From positions 644,501-708,500 of the forward strand of contig CANMTU010000001.1 of assembly GCA_947501005.1 (NCBI GenBank): 64,000 nt of DNA, in the 5' to 3' direction. This document shows positions 8,412-17,132 of this stretch, in pieces (positions within the stretch are counted from its first letter, which is position 1; the number at the start of each line of letters is the position of its first letter). The position numbers and the translations under genes are program-made. This stretch comes from an uncultured Erythrobacter sp. (GTDB lineage Bacteria; Pseudomonadota; Alphaproteobacteria; Sphingomonadales; Sphingomonadaceae). The notes under the pieces are model-generated. The model did not search any database. It was not told where the DNA came from and worked only from the letters and a program-made list of their open reading frames with translations.

Positions 8412-9202
8412 GCGGGGCGGAAGCCGGCTTCGTTGCCCGGGGTTTCCGGCTCGACGGCAAGGTGGCGCTGATTTCCGGCGGGCGCGGCGATCTTGCCGAG
8501 GCCATGGCGGCGGGGCTGGCGGATCTTGGCTGCAACGTGGCCCTCGCATCCCGCAACCCTGACGATTGCGCCGAAACCGCCAGCGGGATCGCCGCCCGCT
8601 TCGGGGTCGAGGCGATCGGCTTGCCGTGCGACATCACCGAGGAAGCGTCGGTCGCCGGAATGATCGACGGCGTGATCGAGCGGTTCGGCCGGCTCGACAT
8701 TCTGGTGAACAATGCCGGCGCATCCTGGTGGGGGATGCCCGAGGATATTCCGCTGAAGGGCTGGCAGAAGGTCATCGATGTGAACCTGACGGGCACCTTC
8801 CTCGCATCGCGCACGGCGGCCCGGCACATGATCGAGGCCGGATCGGGCGTGATCGTGAACATCGCCTCGGTCGGTGGGTTCATCTCCTACCGCCCCGAAG
8901 ACGGCCAGGTCGTTCCCTATACGACCAGCAAGGCCGCGATCGTCCATCTGACCGCCGACCTCGCCGCGCAGTGGGCGGACAAGGGAATTCGCGTCAATGC
9001 GATCGCACCCGGTTCGATCAAGACCGGCATGACCGAGACGCTGACCGAAGAGGTGCAGGAACGGACCCGCAACGCCATCCTGCTGCGCCGGTTCGGCCAG
9101 CCGGAAGAGGTCGTGGGAGCGCTGGCCCTGCTGGCCTCGGACGCGGGATCGTTCATCACCGGCCAGACCTTCCTGGTCGATGGGGGGCAGTCCCTTGCCT
9201 GA
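8408..9202 (+). CDS. SDR family oxidoreductase (1 of 5)
   Basis: A 264-residue classical short-chain dehydrogenase. The cofactor loop is a variant (LISGGRGDLAEAMA in place of TGxxxGxG). NNAG, the Ser in NIASVGG and the YTTSK catalytic pair follow in order, and it ends near FLVDGGQSLA. The start overlaps the EthD gene in ATGA, and the acyl-CoA ligase frame starts inside its 3' end, so it belongs to the 7243-13161 operon. The likely reaction is oxidation or reduction of a hydroxyl/keto group on an acyl-CoA intermediate; direction and substrate are unknown. Confidence 0.88.
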   Translation: MSGAEAGFVARGFRLDGKVALISGGRGDLAEAMAAGLADLGCNVALASRNPDDCAETASGIAARFGVEAIGLPCDITEEASVAGMIDGVIERFGRLDILVNNAGASWWGMPEDIPLKGWQKVIDVNLTGTFLASRTAARHMIEAGSGVIVNIASVGGFISYRPEDGQVVPYTTSKAAIVHLTADLAAQWADKGIRVNAIAPGSIKTGMTETLTEEVQERTRNAILLRRFGQPEEVVGALALLASDAGSFITGQTFLVDGGQSLA

Positions 9203-10733
9203 CGCATCGATGGCGGCAGGGCGTCTCGCGGCGCTGACATGGGGCGACAGCCGGCTGTGGCCGCAATTCGTTTCCCTGCTGGCCGACGATCCGGCCGCCG
9301 CCGCCCTGATCGATTGCGACGAGCGCGAATGGAGCCGGGCCGATCTGGCCAAGCTCGCCGATGATGCATTCACCCGCATTTCGGAGTTCGCGCAGGCGGG
9401 CGACCGGATCATGGTGCGCGGAGACAAATGCGCCGCCTTCGTGGCCATCGCGCTGGCGGTTTCGCGGCTGGAAGCGGTTCTCTGCCCCTATTCCCCCAAG
9501 CTCTCGCCGGCGGAAATCGAGGTTCTGGAACAGCGGCTGGGCCATGTGGTGCGGATCGATCCTGCTTCCGATGGCACTTTCGAACTGACGCGCCGCGAGC
9601 GTTCCGGCCCCGCCGATGCGCGCGACGGGCGGACCGCGCTCATCGGGTTCACCTCCGGCACCACCGGCGTTCCCAAGGGCGTGATGCACGGCCCCGAGGC
9701 CCTGAATTACGCGACCCGGTGCTGCGCCGCGATTGCCGATGCGGAGGCGGGCAAGCCCATTCTGGGCATCGTGCCGCTCGACAGCGCGCCGGGCTTCACC
9801 TTCACGGTTCACTTCGCCCTGTCGCTCGGCTATCCGCTCGTCCTCATCGATCAGTGGGATCCGGCCGAAGCGATCCGGCGGGCCATCCGCTACGACTGCA
9901 CCTGGGCGATCGGGGTGCCTACGCACCTTATCTCCATGGTCGAGGCGGCAAGGGAAAGCACGGATGGCGCGCGTCTTCCCTTGCGCGCCATGGCCGTCGG
10001 CGGAAGCGCCATGACCGCCGACCTCATCCGCGAGGCCGACGAGCTGCTCGGCCTGAAAGCGCTGCGCATGTACGGCATGTCGGAATGCATGGGCCATTGC
10101 TCGGTCCATCCCGACCACGGTTTCGCGACGCGCACATCGTGCGACGGATTGCCGTTTCCCGGGACCGAGGACCGCGCCTTCGACCGTGACGACATGCCGT
10201 TGGCCGATGGCGAGCGCGGGCAGGCCGGGGTCCGCGGGCCGTCCCTGTTCCTCGGCTATGCGAACGGCCTCGGCGCGGGGCAGGAGAAGCTTACGCCAGA
10301 CGGCTATTTCCTCACCGGCGACGAGATCGTGGTGGATGAGGGCGGGCTGGTCCGCGTGGTCGGGCGGATCAAGGACCAGATCATCCGCGGCGGATACAAT
10401 CTCGATCCGGCGGAAATCGAGGAGGCGATCCTGCGCCATCGCGTGGTGAAAGCGGCCGCCGTGGTTCCCGTTCCGCATGCGCGCCTGGGCGAGCAGGCCT
10501 GCGCGATCGTCTGCCTGCACGAACCCCGCGGCCTCGACGACCTGGAAACCCTGTGCCGCCATTTGCAGGCTGTCGGCCTGAACAAGAAGAAGTGGCCGGA
10601 ATATCTCCTGGCTGTCGACAGCCTGCCGGTGACCGCGAACGGCAAGATCGACAAGAAGGCGCTGTCGCAGATGGCCACGCAGAGGCTTGCACCCGTGCCC
10701 GACCCGGGCGGCGGCAGCGGTCCGGCGCGATGA
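9195..10733 (+). CDS. AMP-dependent acyl-CoA synthetase/ligase
   Basis: About 512 residues of the ANL superfamily. The ATP loop is GFTSGTTGVPKGVMHG. The Tyr-Gly motif is LRMYGMSECMGH. The hinge region is DGYFLTGDEIVVDE then VVGRIKDQIIRGGYNLDPAEIE. The C-terminal catalytic Lys lies in TANGKIDKKAL. It activates a carboxylic acid to the acyl-CoA through an acyl-adenylate. Possible starts are ATG 9180, TTG 9195 and ATG 9210. TTG 9195 is chosen because the GGGGGG run ends seven bases before it and it overlaps the SDR stop. It presumably commits the locus substrate to CoA-bound degradation, upstream of the dehydrogenase/kinase pair that follows 122 bases later. Confidence 0.88.
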   Translation: MPDASMAAGRLAALTWGDSRLWPQFVSLLADDPAAAALIDCDEREWSRADLAKLADDAFTRISEFAQAGDRIMVRGDKCAAFVAIALAVSRLEAVLCPYSPKLSPAEIEVLEQRLGHVVRIDPASDGTFELTRRERSGPADARDGRTALIGFTSGTTGVPKGVMHGPEALNYATRCCAAIADAEAGKPILGIVPLDSAPGFTFTVHFALSLGYPLVLIDQWDPAEAIRRAIRYDCTWAIGVPTHLISMVEAARESTDGARLPLRAMAVGGSAMTADLIREADELLGLKALRMYGMSECMGHCSVHPDHGFATRTSCDGLPFPGTEDRAFDRDDMPLADGERGQAGVRGPSLFLGYANGLGAGQEKLTPDGYFLTGDEIVVDEGGLVRVVGRIKDQIIRGGYNLDPAEIEEAILRHRVVKAAAVVPVPHARLGEQACAIVCLHEPRGLDDLETLCRHLQAVGLNKKKWPEYLLAVDSLPVTANGKIDKKALSQMATQRLAPVPDPGGGSGPAR

Positions 10734-10855
10734 CCCGCCAACCTGCAATCTTTCTCAGCCTGCTTTCCCATCGTGAAAGCATGGCGATGCCGCGCTTGCG
10801 CCCCGCGCCACGTCGCATCGGCCCTTTCCCTCCCAGACCGAGGATTTGAATCATT

Positions 10856-12094
10856 ATGGAATTCACCCAGTCCGCCCGCTCACGCGAATGGATGGCGCGC
10901 ATTTCCGCCTTCATGGACGCGCATATCTATCCCAATGTCGAAACCTATCACCGGCAACTTGCCGAGATCGATCGGTGGAACGAGATCCCGCCCATCTTCG
11001 ATGAGCTCAAGGCGAAGGCCAAGGCGGAAGGGCTGTGGAACTTCTTCATGCCCCCGTCCGACCATGACGACGAATATTTCAGCAGCGTCGGCCTCACCAA
11101 TCTCGAATATGCGCCGATCGCCGAATTGATGGGCCGGGTCAGCTTCGCCAGCGAGGTGTTCAATTGCATGGCGCCCGACACCGGCAATTTCGAGGTGCTG
11201 CACCGCTATGGCACGCCCGCGCAGAAAGAGCGCTTCATGGTTCCCCTGCGCGAAGGCAAGACCCGCTCGGCCTTCCTGATGACGGAGCCCGACGTCGCGT
11301 CTTCCGATGCGACCAATATCCAGACCAGCATCCGGCGCGATGGCGACGAATACGTCATCAACGGGCGCAAATGGTGGTCCTCCGGCGCAGGCCACCCGCG
11401 TTGCGATTTCTTCATCCTGATGGGCAAGACCGATCCCGACGCGCCCACCTATACCCAGCAATCCATGATCCTCGTGCCGCGCGACACGCCAGGGGTCGAA
11501 CTGGTGCGGCACCTGCCGGTCTTCGGGTACGATCACGCGCCGCATGGCCATTTCGAGGTGAAGCTCGACAATGTCCGGGTGCCGGCGGAATACATGCTGC
11601 TGGGCGAGGGACGCGGCTTCGAGATCGCGCAGGGGCGCCTCGGGCCGGGCCGCATCCATCACACCATGCGCAATATCGCGACTATGGAAGTGGCGCTGGA
11701 AAAGATGTGCCGCCGCCTGCTGTCGCGCGAGGCGTTCGGCAAACCCATCGCCGAACATTCGGTGTGGGAGCACCGGATCGCGCAGGCGCGCTGCGAGATC
11801 GAGATGTGCCGCCTGCTCTGCCTGAAGGCAGCACATGCGATGGATACGGTGGGCAACAAGGAAGCGCGCGCGGAAATCGCGATGATCAAGATCGCCGCGC
11901 CGAAGATGGCCCAGCAGATCGTCGACGATGCGATCCAGGCGCATGGCGGCGGCGGGGTGAGCGACGATTTCGGCCTGGCCGAAATGTGGGCGAACACCCG
12001 CATCGTGCGCCTGACGGACGGCCCGGACGAAGTGCATGAACGGCAGCTCGCCCGGATGGAACTGAAGAAATATCGCGAAGGGAAAGCGGCATGA
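10856..12094 (+). CDS. ACAD10/11-type acyl-CoA dehydrogenase family protein (module 1)
   Basis: A 412-residue flavoprotein of the acyl-CoA dehydrogenase fold. It matches the animal ACAD10/11 dehydrogenase domain unusually well along its length: [72 protein letters not shown]. Instead of the YEGT catalytic Glu of medium-chain dehydrogenases it has Asp (TDGPDE), as in ACAD11. Members of this branch, including LvaC of the Pseudomonas putida levulinate pathway, process 4-phospho-acyl-CoA made by an associated kinase. The stop overlaps the kinase start in ATGA, so the two proteins are made together, equivalent to the two halves of the animal fusion in reverse order. The role in this locus is inferred from that pairing. 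Confidence 0.9.
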   Translation: MEFTQSARSREWMARISAFMDAHIYPNVETYHRQLAEIDRWNEIPPIFDELKAKAKAEGLWNFFMPPSDHDDEYFSSVGLTNLEYAPIAELMGRVSFASEVFNCMAPDTGNFEVLHRYGTPAQKERFMVPLREGKTRSAFLMTEPDVASSDATNIQTSIRRDGDEYVINGRKWWSSGAGHPRCDFFILMGKTDPDAPTYTQQSMILVPRDTPGVELVRHLPVFGYDHAPHGHFEVKLDNVRVPAEYMLLGEGRGFEIAQGRLGPGRIHHTMRNIATMEVALEKMCRRLLSREAFGKPIAEHSVWEHRIAQARCEIEMCRLLCLKAAHAMDTVGNKEARAEIAMIKIAAPKMAQQIVDDAIQAHGGGGVSDDFGLAEMWANTRIVRLTDGPDEVHERQLARMELKKYREGKAA

Positions 12095-13161
12095 GCGGCG
12101 AACCGGCACGGCGCATCGGCAATCTGGTCGATGTCGAACCGGACCGCGCGTTCGACGAGGACGTCCTGCGCGAATATCTCACCGGCGCGGTGGCCGAATT
12201 CGACGGACCGATGACCGTGCGCCAGTTCGAGGGGGGGCAGTCCAACCCCACCTTCAAGCTCGAGACGGCGGACGCTGCCTATGTGCTGCGCCGCAAGCCG
12301 CCGGGGCCGCTGCCCAAGTCCGCCCATGCGGTGGATCGCGAGTTCCGGGTCATGTCCGCCCTGTTCGAAGCCGGGCTACCCGTCGCCGAGCCGCTCGTCC
12401 TGTGCGAGGACGAGGAGGTGATCGGATCGATGTTCTACCTCATGCGATTCGTGCCCGGCCGGGTGTTCTGGGATCCGAAGATGCCCGAACTCACGCCCGA
12501 AGAACGGGGCGCGGTCTACGATTCGGCGAACGAGACGCTCGCCTGCCTGCACAAGGTCGACTACGAACAGCTGGGCCTGGGCGATTACGGGCGGCCGGGC
12601 GATTATTTCGCGCGGCAGATCTCGCGCTGGTCGCGCCAGTACCGGGATGCCAAAACCGTCGAGATCCCCGAGATGGAAGCGTTGATGGAATGGCTTCCCG
12701 ATGCCATTCCCGAAGGCGAGGAACGCACGTCCATCATTCATGGCGACTATTCGTTCCACAATCTGATCATCCACCCGACGGAACCGCGCGTCGCCTCGAT
12801 CGTGGACTGGGAGCTGTCTACATTGGGCAACCCGGTCGGCGACCTCACCTATCACATGATGGAATGGTTCCGGCCCGAAGGGGTAGACGTGCGCGGCACT
12901 TTGCGCGGCGCGGATCTGGCAAGCCTGGGTATACCGAGCGCGCAAGACTATGCCGAAACCTATCGCCGGCGGACTGGCTTCGATGTCGATCCGATGCACC
13001 CCTTCTATCGCACCTTCCACCTGTTCCGCGTCGCCGCGATCCTGCAGGGCGTTGCCGGGCGGGTGCGCGACGGGGTTCAGAAAGGCGGCAACTCCGAAGA
13101 GATCGTGACTCTCATCCGCCCCCTTGCCGAAGCAGCCTGGAAGGAAGCGCGCGGCATCTGA
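12091..13161 (+). CDS. APH-family acyl-CoA hydroxyl kinase (ACAD10/11 kinase-domain type, module 1)
   Basis: A 356-residue aminoglycoside-phosphotransferase-fold kinase. The nucleotide-loop region [33 protein letters not shown], the catalytic HGDYSFHNL (Brenner motif) and the metal-binding [14 protein letters not shown] all match the kinase half of ACAD11 rather than antibiotic kinases. By family precedent (ACAD10/11, LvaA) it phosphorylates the 4-hydroxyl of a hydroxyacyl-CoA so that the partner dehydrogenase-fold enzyme can eliminate phosphate. It is coupled to the ACAD gene by a four-base overlap and is the last gene of its operon, ending at a hairpin between convergent modules. Annotation as antibiotic resistance would be wrong. 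Confidence 0.9.
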   Translation: MSGEPARRIGNLVDVEPDRAFDEDVLREYLTGAVAEFDGPMTVRQFEGGQSNPTFKLETADAAYVLRRKPPGPLPKSAHAVDREFRVMSALFEAGLPVAEPLVLCEDEEVIGSMFYLMRFVPGRVFWDPKMPELTPEERGAVYDSANETLACLHKVDYEQLGLGDYGRPGDYFARQISRWSRQYRDAKTVEIPEMEALMEWLPDAIPEGEERTSIIHGDYSFHNLIIHPTEPRVASIVDWELSTLGNPVGDLTYHMMEWFRPEGVDVRGTLRGADLASLGIPSAQDYAETYRRRTGFDVDPMHPFYRTFHLFRVAAILQGVAGRVRDGVQKGGNSEEIVTLIRPLAEAAWKEARGI

Positions 13162-13165
13162 GCCG

Positions 13166-13191
13166 CCGCCCCCTCTAAAAAGGGGGGGCGG
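13166..13191. terminator. Hairpin between the two convergent ACAD/kinase operons
   Basis: CCGCCCCCT pairs with AGGGGG..CGG across a CTAAAA loop, about nine pairs with a two-base bulge. There is no clear T-tract on either side. It lies in the 39-base gap between the stops at 13161 and 13201, so a two-way transcription barrier is likely. Confidence 0.5.
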
Positions 13192-13200
13192 GCTCGCCTT

Positions 13201-14259
13201 CTACCGGCCGATGCTGTCCAGCCCCAGGCGCGCCAGGTGAGGGAAGGCTTCGCCGCGCTCGCGTGCCTGCGCGTTCGTCGCCGTGCCGCGCAGGACCCGG
13301 CCCCTGATGCCATGGAAGATCGCTGCCAGCCGGAAGAACTGGAACGCGACGTAGAAATCCCAGTTCGGAATCGAGACGCGGCCCATCCGCTCGCAATAGG
13401 CGGCGACGTATTCTTCCTCCGGCGGGATGTTGAGCGCGGCGATATCGTGACCCAGCAAGCCGGCGACGATATCGGGCGGCATGCGGTACATCAGCGCATT
13501 GTAGGCGAAATCGGCAAGCGGGTTGCCCAGCGTCGACAACTCCCAGTCGAGGACCGCAAGGACGCGGGGCTCGGTCGGGTGGTAGATCATGTTGTCGCAG
13601 CGCAAATCGCCATGCACCAGACTGACTTCGTCGGCCGCGGGAATGTTCGCGGCAAGCCACTCGATCAGCCGGTCCATCGCCGCGTCCTCGCCGGCTTCGG
13701 GGTCGGCGCGGTACTGGCCCGACCAGCGCGTGATCTGGCGCCGGAAATAATCGCCCGGCCGGCCGAAATCGCTCAACCCGGTCTGTTCGAGATCGACCTT
13801 GTGCAGATCGGCCAGCGCGCGGTTCATGGCATCGAAGTATTCCGGCCGTTCGGCACGGGATACGCCCGGATAGGTCGCGTCCCAGAAGATGCGGCCTTCG
13901 ACCATTTCCATGACGAAGAACCAGGTCCCGATCACGCTATCGTCGGTGCAGACCCCGTAAATTTCCGGCACGGGAAAGCCGGTGGTGCCGAGCGCCGCCA
14001 TCACCCGCGCCTCGCGTTCGACGGCGTGCGCGCCTTTCAGCAATTGGCCCGGCGGTTTCCTGCGCAGCACATAGCTGCGTTCGGGAGTCGTCAGGCGATA
14101 GGTCGGGTTGGACTGGCCGCCCTTGAACTGCGCCACGGTGAGCGGGCCGCGAAAAGCGGGAACATGGCTTTCCATCCATTTGGTCAGCTGGTTGCGATCG
14201 ATCTCGTAACCTTCGCGCACCGGCCCCGTGCCGCTATTGGCTTGCGCGATGTCGATCAT
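13201..14259 (-). CDS. APH-family acyl-CoA hydroxyl kinase (module 2)
   Basis: A 352-residue second kinase of the ACAD10/11 type: [64 protein letters not shown] and [16 protein letters not shown]. The frame is open to 14307, but the ATG at 14259 overlaps the upstream dehydrogenase stop in ATGA and is preferred. It is related to but clearly diverged from the module 1 kinase, so the two probably act on different hydroxyacyl-CoAs or different stereochemistry. It is the last gene of the minus-strand operon SDR-SDR-ACAD-kinase (17067 to 13201). Confidence 0.9.
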   Translation of the reverse strand: MIDIAQANSGTGPVREGYEIDRNQLTKWMESHVPAFRGPLTVAQFKGGQSNPTYRLTTPERSYVLRRKPPGQLLKGAHAVEREARVMAALGTTGFPVPEIYGVCTDDSVIGTWFFVMEMVEGRIFWDATYPGVSRAERPEYFDAMNRALADLHKVDLEQTGLSDFGRPGDYFRRQITRWSGQYRADPEAGEDAAMDRLIEWLAANIPAADEVSLVHGDLRCDNMIYHPTEPRVLAVLDWELSTLGNPLADFAYNALMYRMPPDIVAGLLGHDIAALNIPPEEEYVAAYCERMGRVSIPNWDFYVAFQFFRLAAIFHGIRGRVLRGTATNAQARERGEAFPHLARLGLDSIGR

Positions 14260-15440
14260 GACTGGCTTTCGTGCCAGGCGCGCTTGAGTTTCTTCGCCAG
14301 GCTCCATTTGTGCACCTCGGTCGGCCCGTCATAGATGTGGAAGGCGCGGATCTCGCGGTAGACCTGCTCGACCATGGTCTTGTCGGTCACGCCGATGCCG
14401 CCCATCACCTGCACGCAATTGTCCGCCACCCGCTGCAACGCCTCCGACACGGCGACCTTGGTCATGGAGCTTTCGGTGGTTCCCAAGTCGCCGCTGTCGA
14501 GGACTTCGGCGCACCAGGTGATCATCAGTTCGGATTGCTTGAGGTCGATGCTGTTCTGGGCCAGCATGAAGCCGACCCCTTCGTGATCGATCAGCAGCTT
14601 GCCGAAGGCCGAGCGGCGGCAGGCGTAATCGATCGCGATCTCCTGCGCGCGCAGGCACGCCCCCAGCCAGCGCATGCAATGCGAAAGGCGCGCGGGCGAC
14701 AGGCGGATCTGCGCATATTTGAAGCCTTCGCCCGCCTCGCCCAGCATCTGGTCGCCGGGAACGCGCAGATTGTCGATCGTGACGGTGGCGTGGCCGCCCG
14801 GCATCGAGGTATCGATGGTGTTCGGCACGTCGTCGATCCGGATCGCCGGGTCGGGCAGGTCGACCAGGAACATGCAGGCTCCGCCTTCGGAATCGGGATC
14901 CTGCGAACGCGCCATCACGATCCCGACGCGCGCGCCCTGCGCGCCGGTGATGAAGGTCTTGCGCCCGTTGATCCGCCAGCCATTGCCGTCCTTCTCGCAG
15001 ACGGTCTTCATCATCGAGGGGTCGGACCCCGCGCCGCCCCAGTCCGCCGGCTCGGTCATGAAGAAGGCGCTGCGGGCACCGGCCTTCAGCGGCTCGAGAA
15101 ACCGTTCCTTGAGGGCCGGCGTTCCGACGTGGGAAAGGAGGTACATGTTGCCCTCGTCCGGCGCCATGGTGTTGCAGGCGATCGGCCCGAGGGTGGAAAG
15201 GCCGCTGCGGATGAGGACATGCGCGGTGTCGACCTGGCTGAGATGTGACCCGTCGGGCAGGATGTGCGGGGTGTGCACACCCGCCTTTTTGGCAAGATCC
15301 CGCAATTCCTCCACCAGTTCGTCGGTCGGCGCGCCGTGATGGTCGCGGCGCGGATCGCGTTCGTAGGGCGCGACCGTTTCGCGCACGAATTCCTCGACCC
15401 GGGCGCCGATGTCGCGGGCCTGCTGGCTTGCCTTCCTCAT
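14256..15440 (-). CDS. Acyl-CoA dehydrogenase family protein (module 2)
   Basis: A 394-residue acyl-CoA dehydrogenase-fold protein. Key segments are CNTMAPDEGNMYLL, ARSAFFMTEPADWGGAGSDP, INGRKTFITGAQGAR, SPARLSHCMRWLG and the C-terminal IYDGPTEVHKWSL. As in module 1, Asp replaces Glu at the YEGT position. The APDxGNM element places it near the ACAD10/11 group, though it is farther from animal ACAD11 than the copy at 10856. It overlaps both neighbours by four bases (SDR upstream, kinase downstream), so it is translated with its kinase. The proposed job is dephosphorylative dehydration or isomerisation of a 4-phosphoacyl-CoA; an ordinary alpha,beta-dehydrogenase is the alternative. Confidence 0.87.
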   Translation of the reverse strand: MRKASQQARDIGARVEEFVRETVAPYERDPRRDHHGAPTDELVEELRDLAKKAGVHTPHILPDGSHLSQVDTAHVLIRSGLSTLGPIACNTMAPDEGNMYLLSHVGTPALKERFLEPLKAGARSAFFMTEPADWGGAGSDPSMMKTVCEKDGNGWRINGRKTFITGAQGARVGIVMARSQDPDSEGGACMFLVDLPDPAIRIDDVPNTIDTSMPGGHATVTIDNLRVPGDQMLGEAGEGFKYAQIRLSPARLSHCMRWLGACLRAQEIAIDYACRRSAFGKLLIDHEGVGFMLAQNSIDLKQSELMITWCAEVLDSGDLGTTESSMTKVAVSEALQRVADNCVQVMGGIGVTDKTMVEQVYREIRAFHIYDGPTEVHKWSLAKKLKRAWHESQS

Positions 15441-16192
15441 TGTGCGGTCGCTCCCCCGTCGACGACCAGTTCCGAGCCGGTCATGTATCGTGATTCATCG
15501 CTGGCGAGAAACAGGACCGCGTCCGCGATCTCTTCGGGCGCGGCGACCCGCTGCATCGGAATGTCGGCGAGCAGCCGTTTGGCCTGCGCCGGGTCCGCAT
15601 GCGCGTTTTCGGTCAGCGAGGTGCGGACATGGCCGGGGTGGATCGAATTAACCCGGATCCGCAGGCCCTGCTCGGCGAATTCCAGCGCGCAGGCCTTGGT
15701 GAACAGGCGCACGCCGCCCTTCGCGGCGCAATAGGACCCGGTGTTTGCATCGCCCGTCAACCCGCGGATCGACGACATGTTGATGACCGCCGCTTCTCCC
15801 GCGCTGGCCAGCAGCAGCTGGAGGTGCTTGGTCGCGAGGAACACGCTGTCGAGGTTGACCGCCAGGATGGCGCGCCATTGATCGAGACTGGTTTCCGCGA
15901 TGCTCGCGAACTTCCCGTATCCTGCATTGTTGAACAGGATATCGAGCCGCCCGTAGGCATCCCCCACTTCCTCGGCGATTTCGCGCCACCGGTCCTCGCT
16001 GGTGACGTCGGCGACGATCGTGCGGTGACCATTGCCGAGTTCCGCCGAAAGCCGCTCCAGACCGTCCGCATCGCGGTCGACCGCCACCAGCGTGCCACCC
16101 TGCCGGACCAGCGCGAGCGCGGTGGCACGCCCGATACCCGATGCGGCGCCGGTAATCAGCCCGATTTTGCCCGCGAACCTTACCTCCGTCAT
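15437..16192 (-). CDS. SDR family oxidoreductase (2 of 5)
   Basis: A 251-residue classical SDR with complete motifs: TGAASGIGRA at the cofactor loop, NNAGYGKF, INMSSIRGLTG, and YCAAKGG for the catalytic Tyr/Lys, ending in LVVDGGATAQ. Start and stop both overlap neighbours by four bases. It probably supplies the NAD-dependent 3-hydroxyacyl-CoA or 4-oxo/4-hydroxy interconversion that the adjoining ACAD/kinase module needs; which of these is not decidable from sequence. Confidence 0.87.
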   Translation of the reverse strand: MTEVRFAGKIGLITGAASGIGRATALALVRQGGTLVAVDRDADGLERLSAELGNGHRTIVADVTSEDRWREIAEEVGDAYGRLDILFNNAGYGKFASIAETSLDQWRAILAVNLDSVFLATKHLQLLLASAGEAAVINMSSIRGLTGDANTGSYCAAKGGVRLFTKACALEFAEQGLRIRVNSIHPGHVRTSLTENAHADPAQAKRLLADIPMQRVAAPEEIADAVLFLASDESRYMTGSELVVDGGATAQ

Positions 16193-17067
16193 GCCTTGCT
16201 CCTCTTTTGCGCGTCGGCTTTCGTCATGGCCATGAGGCTCGGGAAAACCGGATTGCGGCGGTGTGTGATGGCGTCGATGCGGCTGGTTATCGCATCGTCG
16301 TAAGCGTCGGTGGTGAAGGCGTAGAACCTGTCCTGCTCGATCGCGTCGAACGCCATTTCGGCAACCTCGCCGGGCTGGAGGGCGTTGGCGTACAATTCGT
16401 CGACCGCTTCGGTCAATTCCGCGTCCTCCGACGTATCCGTACCGGTCCTGAGCGCGTCGGGCCGGTTGCGTTCGGACTGGTAGATGCGCGTTGCCACGAT
16501 GCCGGGAGCCAGCGTGGTCACGCCGATGGGCGCGTCCACGGCCTGCAGGCCCGCCAGCAGGCCTTCGGAAATCCGCACCGCCGCATGTTTGGATGCGCCA
16601 TAGGCCACGCTCCCCGCGCCGCTGACGAACCCTGCGACCGACGCGGTGTTGAGGATATGGGCGGGCGTGCCCGCGGCGATCATCGCGGGCACGAAACTGC
16701 GGAGGCCGTTGACGAGGCCGATCACGTTGACGTCGAACGCCCAGCGCCAGTCCGCCTCGTCATATTCCCAGACCCAGCGATGGCGGCCGCCAGGCACCAC
16801 GCCCGCATTGTTGCAAAGCAAATCGACCGCGCCGAAGCGGGACAGGATGGCGTCCCTGAACGCCTCGACCTGCTGTCCCTTGCCGACATCGACGGACATC
16901 GTCAGCACGTCGCCGCCGATCTCGGCAGCAACCCGGCGCAGGCCCTCCTCGTCCACATCCGCAAGGGCCAGGCGCATGCCGCGCGCCGCACCGGCCCGGG
17001 CCAGCGCCTCGCCGATCCCGCTCGCGGCACCGGTGACGACTGCGACCTTGTTCCTGAAATCCTGCAT
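16189..17067 (-). CDS. SDR family oxidoreductase (3 of 5)
   Basis: A 292-residue SDR, longer than its neighbours. TGAASGIGEALAR, NNAGVVPGG, NTASVAGF and YGASKHA are present. The C-terminus is extended by about 40 residues (TTDAYDDAITSRIDAITHRR) and lacks the usual VDGG ending, typical of SDRs acting on larger lipid-like substrates. It is the first gene of the minus-strand SDR-SDR-ACAD-kinase operon. A GAGAGGA ribosome site precedes the ATG, and the perfect operator at 17103-17116 lies 35 bases upstream. Confidence 0.86.
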   Translation of the reverse strand: MQDFRNKVAVVTGAASGIGEALARAGAARGMRLALADVDEEGLRRVAAEIGGDVLTMSVDVGKGQQVEAFRDAILSRFGAVDLLCNNAGVVPGGRHRWVWEYDEADWRWAFDVNVIGLVNGLRSFVPAMIAAGTPAHILNTASVAGFVSGAGSVAYGASKHAAVRISEGLLAGLQAVDAPIGVTTLAPGIVATRIYQSERNRPDALRTGTDTSEDAELTEAVDELYANALQPGEVAEMAFDAIEQDRFYAFTTDAYDDAITSRIDAITHRRNPVFPSLMAMTKADAQKRSKA

Positions 17068-17102
17068 CCGCCGGTCCTCTCCTATCCCGAATGAGCTAAT
17101 CG

Positions 17103-17116
17103 ACCGACCGGTCGGT
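17103..17116. promoter_or_regulatory. Locus palindrome, perfect copy
   Basis: ACCGAC-CG-GTCGGT is a perfect 14-base inverted repeat, extended by flanking CG. It lies between the stop of the SDR at 17133 and the start of the minus-strand operon at 17067, so it most likely controls that operon. Confidence 0.78.
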
Positions 17117-17132
17117 TGTCAACTGAGCCGAC

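Noticed and set aside
12091..14259. APH-fold kinases read as antibiotic (aminoglycoside) resistance genes.
   Set aside because: Motifs match the ACAD10/11 kinase domain, and both are translationally coupled to acyl-CoA dehydrogenase genes.
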